Positions 10,714 to 15,324 of a stretch of DNA of 15,324 bases are shown in pieces (the first letter of the stretch is position 1; each line of letters begins with the position of its first letter). A program made the position numbers and the translations under genes. The DNA is taken from positions 1 through 15,324 of the forward strand of contig JACFNM010000067.1 in assembly GCA_019454915.1 (NCBI GenBank), given 5' to 3'. This stretch comes from Chitinophagaceae bacterium (GTDB taxonomy: Bacteria; Bacteroidota; Bacteroidia; Chitinophagales; Chitinophagaceae). The notes below the pieces were generated by a model. It was not told where the DNA came from. It did no database searches and worked only from the letters and a program-made list of their open reading frames with translations.

Positions 10714-10764
10714 AGAGACTGTTTCAAACAGATAAAAAATTTGGAAACAGTCTCTTTTGTTTTT
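10714..10764 (+). terminator. Intrinsic terminator of the rpoBC operon
   Basis: AGAGACTGTTTC (10714-10725) is the perfect complement of GAAACAGTCTCT (10744-10755), a 12-bp stem with an 18-base loop. It runs into the T-rich tract TTTTGTTTTT (10755-10764). It begins 19 bases after the rpoC stop codon, which is an ideal position. It also shows that the upstream GTG at 10711 is not the start of the next gene. Confidence 0.9.
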
Positions 10765-10788
10765 GGTTACTGTCTAATAATGATCGTT

Positions 10789-11400
10789 ATGAAGTATATT
10801 TCTCTCGTACTGAGTTCCCTCGCTCTCCTGGTTGCCGGAGTTGTATTTTATCAGTATCAGGTGAAATATAAAAATCTTCGGGAGCTAATAAATGAGGGCC
10901 GCCAGGGAGACACTGCTGCGACCCAATCCCTGAGGATTGCCTACGTTGATCTCGACTCGATTGATGCGAAGTTTGAGTTTTATAAGGGGAAGATTGAAGC
11001 CTTCGAAAGAAAGAAGGAAGGATTAGACCGGCAGTTGAACAATGCCTACCAGCAATTAGACAAACAGAGACTAGACTTCATGCAGAAGGCAAATACCGCT
11101 TCTGCGGAAGAAGTGGAAACATTCAGAAAAAATTACGACCAGCAATTACAGACCCTCGAAAATCAACGGCGGAAAACCGAGCAGGAAGTGCAGCAGGAGG
11201 CGATGATAATGAGAGATGATATTTTTAAGAAGATCAACGACTTTTTATCGGGATATTGCAAAGACCGGGGATACACTTATGTTTTCTCCTATTCCAAAAA
11301 TGCCAATATCTTTTTATATGAAGACCCTGTTTATAATATTACGGACGAAGTCATTACCGGATTGAATGCACTGTACCAGCGCGATGACAAGAAAAAGTAA
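10789..11400 (+). CDS. OmpH/Skp-family periplasmic chaperone-like protein
   Basis: A protein of 203 residues from the ATG at 10789. Residues 3-22 form one hydrophobic segment after a lysine, fitting an uncleaved membrane anchor or signal peptide. RIAYVDLDSI (49-58) is the first strand typical of OmpH/Skp proteins. Residues about 66-150 are strongly charged and rich in Gln, Glu, Lys and Leu, as in the coiled-coil tentacles of Skp, and the C terminus returns to a beta region (YTYVFSYSKNANIFLYED). Skp-like proteins are periplasmic holdases for outer-membrane proteins. That role is inferred here, as this member could instead be a lipid-anchored or structural relative. The frame is open back to GTG 10711, but that start lies inside the rpoC terminator. 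ATG 10780 is a possible alternative. I see no clear promoter of its own. Confidence 0.8.
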   Translation: MKYISLVLSSLALLVAGVVFYQYQVKYKNLRELINEGRQGDTAATQSLRIAYVDLDSIDAKFEFYKGKIEAFERKKEGLDRQLNNAYQQLDKQRLDFMQKANTASAEEVETFRKNYDQQLQTLENQRRKTEQEVQQEAMIMRDDIFKKINDFLSGYCKDRGYTYVFSYSKNANIFLYEDPVYNITDEVITGLNALYQRDDKKK

Positions 11401-11428
11401 TCATTAGAGAAAAGTATTATTATCTTTC

Positions 11429-11455
11429 AATTCCGGAGTAATCCGGAATTTTTTT
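11429..11455 (+). terminator. Intrinsic terminator ending exactly at the permease start
   Basis: AATTCCGGA (11429-11437) pairs perfectly with TCCGGAATT (11442-11450) around the loop GTAA, and the T run continues to 11455. The ATG of the permease is at 11456. It sits 29 bases after the OmpH-like stop and so would end that transcript. A TATCTTTC sequence at 11421-11428, one base from the TAnnTTTG consensus, lies just before the hairpin but lacks a TTG at the right distance. Confidence 0.75.
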
Positions 11456-12877
11456 ATGAAAGAAGACACGCCAAAGCAATTCAGACCGACGCTGGGTTTG
11501 CTGGATGCTACGATACTGGTATCCGGTTCGATGATCGGGTCGGGGATATTTATCGTAAGCGCTGAAATTGCCCGCAATGTGGGAAGCGCCGGCGCCCTGA
11601 TTCTAATGTGGATATTATCGGGACTCATCACCGTGATTGCCGCACTGAGTTATGGCGAATTGTCGGGCATGTATCCGCGTGCCGGCGGGCAGTATGTTTA
11701 TTTGCGTGAGGCCTATAATCCTTTTGTGGCATTCCTGTTTGGATGGACACAGTTTGGCGTTATTCAAACGGGTACGATTGCCGCCGTAGCCGTGGCTTTT
11801 GCCAAATTTACCGCTTATTTGATTCCGGCATTCAGTGAGGAAAATATTTTATTGGATTTGGGGTTGTTTACTATTTCCGGAGCACAGTTACTGGCTATCG
11901 TATCTGTCATTTTTCTTACTTATGTAAACAGCCGGGGTGTCAAGAACGGTAAAATTATTCAGACCAGTTTTACGCTTACCAAAATTGCTGCACTGGGCGG
12001 ATTAACGCTTTTGGGATTGTTATTTGGCGCCAATGCTGACGTATGGCATGCCAACTGGCAGACGGGATGGACTTTCCAAAGTTTATCAGGTATGGATGGC
12101 TCATCAGTCACGCGCCTGCTAACAGGCCTCGCCTTGTTTGGCGCTATCGCCATTTCCATGAAAGGAAGCCTGTTTAGTAGTGACGCCTGGAACAACGTCA
12201 CCTTTATTGCCGCTGAAATAAAACATCCGGCAAAAAATATTGGCAGGGCTTTATTCCTGGGTACGTCTATCATATCCCTGATCTATATCGCTACGAATCT
12301 GATGTATCTGGCCGTGTTGCCTTTTGATGAAATTGCTTTTGCGGCTAATGACCGCGTAGGCGTGGCAGCGGCAGAGAAGATCTTTGGTAACAGCGGCTCG
12401 CTGATTGTGGCCGTGATGATTATGATTTCCACTTTTGGATGCAATAACGGACTGATATTGGCGGGCGCACGTATCTATTATACTATGGCCAAAGACAGGC
12501 TGTTCTTTAGAGGAGCAGGCAATCTGAACCGTTATAGTGTGCCCGGTCGGGGATTGTGGATACAATGCATCTGGGCTTCTGTTTTATGTCTCACCGGAAG
12601 TTATAATGATCTGCTGGCGATGGTGATATTCGGCGTGCTGATATTTTATATACTGACCATTGCAGGAATATATAGATTACGCAGAAAACAGCCGGACACT
12701 CCCAGGAGCTATAAGGCCTTTGGTTATCCGCTACTTCCTATGGTGTACATACTGGCAGCTACAACATTGGCTTTTTTATTATTGATTTTTGAAAGTAAGT
12801 TCACGGTTCCGGGCTTAGGCATTATTTTATTGGGTATTCCGGTGTATTACCTGGCCAGGAAGCGGTGGGGGAGTTAG
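11456..12877 (+). CDS. APC-superfamily amino-acid permease
   Basis: A 473-residue inner-membrane transporter with about 12 hydrophobic helices, belonging to the amino acid-polyamine-organocation superfamily. The unwound substrate-binding part of helix 1 is the motif GSMIGSGIF (24-32), followed by the usual helix-2 and loop pattern SYGELSGMYPRAGGQYVYLREAY, conserved in LAT-like and YfnA-like exchangers. ATG 11456 places about ten residues before helix 1, normal for the family. The next in-frame ATG would cut into helix 1. There is no ribosome-binding sequence, only the terminator T run, directly upstream. Substrate cannot be assigned from the sequence; small neutral amino acids are typical of the group. 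It is followed after 51 bases by cas6, with no terminator visible, so read-through into cas6 is possible. Confidence 0.93.
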   Translation: MKEDTPKQFRPTLGLLDATILVSGSMIGSGIFIVSAEIARNVGSAGALILMWILSGLITVIAALSYGELSGMYPRAGGQYVYLREAYNPFVAFLFGWTQFGVIQTGTIAAVAVAFAKFTAYLIPAFSEENILLDLGLFTISGAQLLAIVSVIFLTYVNSRGVKNGKIIQTSFTLTKIAALGGLTLLGLLFGANADVWHANWQTGWTFQSLSGMDGSSVTRLLTGLALFGAIAISMKGSLFSSDAWNNVTFIAAEIKHPAKNIGRALFLGTSIISLIYIATNLMYLAVLPFDEIAFAANDRVGVAAAEKIFGNSGSLIVAVMIMISTFGCNNGLILAGARIYYTMAKDRLFFRGAGNLNRYSVPGRGLWIQCIWASVLCLTGSYNDLLAMVIFGVLIFYILTIAGIYRLRRKQPDTPRSYKAFGYPLLPMVYILAATTLAFLLLIFESKFTVPGLGIILLGIPVYYLARKRWGS

Positions 12878-12928
12878 GGGAATAGTGTATTTTTATAGCA
12901 AGGAGACTAACTGTTCAAAACTTGCCCG

Positions 12929-13711
12929 ATGAGATTCAAACTGACGCTTTCCGCAGACAGGAGCCATGCTGTATTACCGGTAAACTACGCCTATCCGTTA
13001 TCCGCTGCTATTTATCGTATTATTGCAAAGGGAGATGCTCAATATACTTCCTTTTTACACGAGACCGGATACGGAAAAGGCTTCAAGTTTTTCACTTTCT
13101 CGCAAATCGATTGCCCGTTCAGGGTTGAAGGAGACCGGTTGCTATTGCTGTCGAACGAACTGCATTTCCAGGTTGCCTTTCACCTGCCCCAGGCGACGGC
13201 GCATTTTGTGAAGGGACTCTTTCAATCGGAACAGATTGATATTGCGGACAAGAAATCCGGCGCAACTTTTAGTATCAGGACGGTGGAAAGTTTACCGGAC
13301 CCCCTGGCAGGCCGTAAGAACAGCGAAATACTTCATGTCATATTGAGGCCTTTGTCTCCTGTCGTATCCGGCATGAAAAACGAAAGAGGAAATTATAATT
13401 TCCTGGCTCCGGATAATCCGTTATTTGCCGACAACCTGATCTACAACTGGCGAAACAAAATCGGCGCCGGCTACGACGCCGTTCAGGCTGAAAAAGCGTT
13501 GTTAATGGCCGAAGTTCTTTCACTGAAACATCCTTTTAAATCGAGATTAATGGCGATCAAGGCCGGGACACCCGAAGAAACAAAAATTCGCGGCTGGTTA
13601 AACCTTGGCTTGAGCGTAACTGCAGAAAAGAGATTTGTAGAGCTTCTTTTAAATGCTGGTGCAGGATTGTATAATAGTATGGGGTGCGGGATGATGGAAG
13701 TGAGAGGGTGA
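12929..13711 (+). CDS. cas6: CRISPR-associated endoribonuclease Cas6
   Basis: Cas6 is the metal-independent RNase that cuts precursor CRISPR RNA within each repeat, serving type I and type III systems. This 260-residue protein has the expected length and plan of two RAMP/ferredoxin-like domains. The N terminus MRFKLTL is the typical first strand. Tyr29, His44 and Lys50 or Lys53 are placed like the Tyr-His-Lys catalytic triad of the archaeal Cas6 from Pyrococcus. The C-terminal glycine loop GAGLYNSMGCG (244-254) fits the GxGxxxxxGxG family signature exactly. ATG 12929 gives the canonical start; no Shine-Dalgarno is close. The last codons and the stop fall inside an octamer repeat. No other cas gene or array is in the window; the neighbours are a permease upstream and a WYL regulator downstream. 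The enzyme appears intact, but whether it acts with a nearby or distant CRISPR system cannot be told here. Confidence 0.92.
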   Translation: MRFKLTLSADRSHAVLPVNYAYPLSAAIYRIIAKGDAQYTSFLHETGYGKGFKFFTFSQIDCPFRVEGDRLLLLSNELHFQVAFHLPQATAHFVKGLFQSEQIDIADKKSGATFSIRTVESLPDPLAGRKNSEILHVILRPLSPVVSGMKNERGNYNFLAPDNPLFADNLIYNWRNKIGAGYDAVQAEKALLMAEVLSLKHPFKSRLMAIKAGTPEETKIRGWLNLGLSVTAEKRFVELLLNAGAGLYNSMGCGMMEVRG

Positions 13712-13731
13712 GAGAGTGAGAGAGCGAGAGG
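13700..13731 (+). repeat. Octamer tandem repeat across the cas6 stop codon
   Basis: Four units of the form GTGAGAGR stand head to tail at 13700, 13708, 13716 and 13724 (the last begins GCGAGAGG), and a degenerate copy follows to 13747. The first two units encode the last three residues of Cas6 and contain its TGA at 13709-13711. Exact GTGAGAGG copies recur at 15087, 15111 and 15239. Confidence 0.7.
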
Positions 13732-13920
13732 TAATGAGAGAGTGGGGATTGATGGTTGAACGGATAATCTTTAGGGGTTCTGTATGACGGGATGTGTATA
13801 AGACTGAGAAGAGGGTGGATGGGAGAATAGTAGATGGATAAGAATTAGCGGGGCATAATGAAGATTCAAACAGGCATAAAGACGAGTCAACACATGCTAT
13901 TCACGCGGTAGTTACGGACT

Positions 13921-13928
13921 TACCTTTG
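13921..13928 (+). promoter_or_regulatory. Possible -7 element upstream of the WYL regulator
   Basis: TACCTTTG matches TAnnTTTG exactly and is identical to the rpoB -7 element. No TTG lies 19-21 bases upstream, so only half a promoter is visible. If used, it would give a leader of about 180 bases before the regulator ATG. Confidence 0.25.
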
Positions 13929-13929
13929 G

Positions 13930-13953
13930 GAGTGAGGAAGCCGGAGGCATGAG
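13930..13953 (+). repeat. Flanking repeat, left copy
   Basis: This 24-base sequence, with the core GCCGGAGGC, matches 15043-15066 at 20 of 24 positions, and all four differences are transitions. The two copies stand on either side of the WYL regulator gene in the same orientation. Confidence 0.5.
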
Positions 13954-14049
13954 AAGAAGTGATGTATGATGAGTGATAAGGTGTTCATAGAATAGGGATT
14001 AAAGTTGAAAGATCAAAATTGGATGTTCAGATTCAGTTGCTCACAGCTC

Positions 14050-14113
14050 ACGGCTGAAAGCTGACGGTAGCAATACCCACGGCTAATAGTTGATAGATAT
14101 AAACTTAACGGCT
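14050..14113 (+). repeat. Degenerate 29-base periodic repeat before the WYL gene
   Basis: ACGGCT occurs at 14050, 14079 and 14108, exactly 29 bases apart, and the last copy touches the regulator ATG at 14114. The first two 29-base units agree at about 15 positions, mostly in their first 18 bases. It may be an old tandem duplication, a set of binding sites for the regulator, or chance. Confidence 0.3.
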
Positions 14114-15010
14114 ATGGAGAATAACAAAACCCAACGGATTTTAAAAATGCTGATGCTGTTGTCGGGAGGAAGACGATATACGCTTCGTGAACTGGCGGAT
14201 AAATTTCAACTCTCGGAGCGAAGTATTATTCGCGATCTTAACGCTATTGAAGCAGCAGGGTTTATCCTACACAGGGAAAACGGATATCGCCTCCATATGA
14301 GTGAAAATAACAACCGGGGTTTGGGGCGGTTATTGCATTTCTCCGAGGATGAGATTGCCATATTGTACAAAACACTAACCACTATAGAAGGAGATACTGC
14401 AGTGATAGATCGCCTGATGAAAAAGATGAACGCTTTCTACGACCTGAAAGCAATAGAAGAGTTAAGTCAGAAGAACGATTTTGCGAAGGTGCAGATAATC
14501 AGGGAGGGGATGCGCCAAAAGAAGCAGATCATTTTACTGTCTTATCGCTCCTCCAATAGCAGCAGTGTTGAAGACCGGCGGGTGGAGGGTTTTAAGTTTA
14601 TGCCTGACTATCAAACAGTATGGTGCTACGATTGCAATAGTCATAGCTGCAAACAATTTAAACTGTCCCGGATGGAGTCGGTAGCCCTCGGCCCTTCCGG
14701 CTGGCGGTACGAAAAAAGCCATCGCGAACCCTTTACGGATATTTTCAGATTTTCGGAAGACCAGCCTAAATGCAGCGTAGAACTGAGACTTACACTCAAG
14801 GCTTATAACACGCTCATTGAGGAGTACCCCCGGTCGATTGCCGACGTAAAACCGGAAGGCAATAATCGTTACTATTTGAAAACCAAAGTTGCCAGCTATA
14901 TCGGTATAGGTCGTTTTGTAATGAGTATGCTGGAAGATGTAGAAATTATCAGACCCGCCTCTTTCAAAAATCATATCCGGAAACGTGTGGAAAACCATTT
15001 GAAAAGGTGA
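14114..15010 (+). CDS. HTH-WYL domain transcriptional regulator
   Basis: A 298-residue DNA-binding regulator. An N-terminal winged helix-turn-helix (about residues 7-62) contains YTLRELADKFQLSERSIIRDL, with the recognition helix starting near Ser34. A WYL domain follows (about 135-190), ending in the usual KQFKLSRM, then a C-terminal WCX-like segment to the end. WYL domains sense nucleic acids or nucleotide ligands, and such regulators are repeatedly found beside CRISPR-Cas and other defence genes, which fits cas6 next door. The name-giving triad is altered: Trp170-Cys171-Tyr172. It is followed by Cys174, His177 and Cys179, a compact Cys/His cluster that might bind metal. I chose ATG 14114 since it starts just before the conserved HTH; a TTG at 14090 would add eight residues. 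Its target genes are unknown; repression of cas6 or of genes past the right edge is an inference. Confidence 0.88.
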   Translation: MENNKTQRILKMLMLLSGGRRYTLRELADKFQLSERSIIRDLNAIEAAGFILHRENGYRLHMSENNNRGLGRLLHFSEDEIAILYKTLTTIEGDTAVIDRLMKKMNAFYDLKAIEELSQKNDFAKVQIIREGMRQKKQIILLSYRSSNSSSVEDRRVEGFKFMPDYQTVWCYDCNSHSCKQFKLSRMESVALGPSGWRYEKSHREPFTDIFRFSEDQPKCSVELRLTLKAYNTLIEEYPRSIADVKPEGNNRYYLKTKVASYIGIGRFVMSMLEDVEIIRPASFKNHIRKRVENHLKR

Positions 15011-15042
15011 CAGAATTTGTCAGTAACGGGTAGTAGGTTTGT

Positions 15043-15066
15043 GAGTGAGAGAGCCGGAGGCGTGGG
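15043..15066 (+). repeat. Flanking repeat, right copy
   Basis: Partner of 13930-13953 (20 of 24 bases identical, only transitions between them). It lies 32 bases after the regulator stop codon and merges into the purine-rich tract. Confidence 0.5.
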
Positions 15067-15132
15067 TGAGTGAGAGGAATGAGAGGGTGAGAGGATGAGG
15101 GGGCGAGAGTGTGAGAGGGATGAGAGGAGAGG

Positions 15133-15177
15133 TCGAAAGAGATTGATGGAAGTGAACGGCTGACCTTGAAGGTTTTG
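15133..15177 (+). repeat. 45-base repeat, first copy, with palindromic core
   Basis: This copy aligns without gaps to 15251-15295, with 37 of 45 bases identical. Seven of the eight differences are transitions. The 3' third is ACCTTGAAGGTTTTG, whose core is a near-perfect palindrome. Confidence 0.6.
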
Positions 15178-15190
15178 CGCTAGGTTCGGA

Positions 15191-15215
15191 GGTTGGGTCA
15201 ACCTTGAAGGTTTTG
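15191..15215 (+). repeat. Palindrome copy between the 45-base repeats
   Basis: ACCTTGAAGGTTTTG recurs here at 15201-15215 without the rest of the 45-base unit. AACCTTGAAGGTT (15200-15212) is palindromic around one base. GGTTG (15191-15195) also pairs with CAACC (15199-15203) in a small hairpin, so two alternative folds compete. Confidence 0.5.
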
Positions 15216-15250
15216 GAGAGAAGCGAGAGAGTGAAAGGGTGAGAGGGTGA

Positions 15251-15295
15251 TTGAAAGAGACTGGTGAAAGTGGACAGCTAACCTTTAAGGTTTTG
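15251..15295 (+). repeat. 45-base repeat, second copy
   Basis: The second copy starts 118 bases after the first and ends in ACCTTTAAGGTTTTG. The change from G to T in the palindrome centre is the only transversion between the two copies. Confidence 0.6.
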
Positions 15296-15324
15296 GAGGA
15301 TTTCGTACAGTATTCTGAAAAAAT

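Larger units (their letters stand above)
13712..14113 (+). other. Gene-free gap between cas6 and the WYL regulator
   Basis: About 400 bases with no open frame that I can support as a gene. It holds the rest of the octamer repeat (to about 13747), purine-rich low-complexity sequence, a TACCTTTG box at 13921-13928, one copy of a repeat that recurs after the regulator (13930-13953), and a degenerate 29-base periodic stretch next to the regulator start. I looked for CRISPR repeats and found none. Confidence 0.6.
15011..15324 (+). repeat. Gene-free purine-rich repeat region at the right edge
   Basis: About 314 bases without a supportable gene. The plus strand is strongly purine-biased, roughly four fifths A or G by eye between 15041 and 15155, and is built from variants of GTGAGAG and ATGAGAGG. 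Two longer repeats and three copies of a short palindrome lie at 15133-15295. Open frames on the minus strand are serine- and histidine-rich products of the low complexity. No array or cas gene begins before the window ends. Confidence 0.6.

Noticed and set aside
10711..10788. GTG 10711 as the start of the OmpH-like protein
   Set aside because: It lies inside the perfect rpoC terminator hairpin, and the added residues precede the natural hydrophobic N terminus. ATG 10789 is preferred.
12888..12895. TATTTTTA as a promoter element for cas6
   Set aside because: It misses the final G of TAnnTTTG and has no TTG at 19-21 bases upstream.
15034..15041. TAGGTTTG as a promoter for a gene beyond the right edge
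   Set aside because: It matches the -7 consensus, but the only TTTG upstream (15016-15019) is 14 bases away, too close, and no gene start follows within 280 bases.
14971..15201. Minus-strand frame rich in Ser, His and Pro
   Set aside because: It is a translation of the GA-rich repeat tract, with low complexity and no start context.
15133..15295. Short repeats at the right edge as a CRISPR array
   Set aside because: The three palindrome copies are 38 and 80 bases apart, the longer unit occurs only twice, and the intervening sequence is purine-rich low complexity rather than unique spacers of constant length.

Overview
The window looks like chromosomal DNA of a Bacteroidota bacterium, most likely of the Chitinophagaceae or a close relative. 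RpoB and RpoC have the lengths and motifs typical of that phylum. Several intergenic gaps hold the Bacteroidota-type promoter (TTG about 19-21 bases before TAnnTTTG), and start codons generally lack a Shine-Dalgarno sequence. The family-level placement is inferred from memory of related proteins, not from a search.

Layout. At the left edge there may be the last codons of an unidentified gene. A leftward MscS-type mechanosensitive channel (192-1103) diverges from a rightward PfkB-family sugar kinase, probably a fructokinase (1244-2125). A 391-base gap to the rpoB ATG holds a terminator-like hairpin, a good promoter and a structured leader. Then comes the rpoB-rpoC operon (2517-10695), closed by a strong intrinsic terminator. 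An OmpH/Skp-like membrane-anchored coiled-coil protein (10789-11400) and a 12-helix APC-type amino-acid permease (11456-12877) follow, separated by a second terminator that touches the permease start codon. All of this is core or ordinary metabolic gene content.

The right fifth is accessory in character. A full-length Cas6 CRISPR-RNA endonuclease with recognisable active-site residues and glycine loop (12929-13711) is followed by a 402-base gap of purine-rich low-complexity and repeat DNA. Next is an HTH-WYL transcriptional regulator (14114-15010), then 314 more bases of purine-rich repeats with no gene. No CRISPR array and no other cas gene lies in the window. Either a CRISPR-Cas locus begins here and continues past the right edge, or this is a solitary cas6 with an adjacent regulator.

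How the parts relate. The rpoBC pair is transcribed from its own promoter and is not preceded by rplJ-rplL as in most bacteria. Cas6 would cut precursor CRISPR RNA made elsewhere, and the WYL protein is a plausible regulator of that system. Related purine-rich repeats occur on both sides of the regulator and run into the cas6 stop codon, which suggests past rearrangement in this part of the chromosome.
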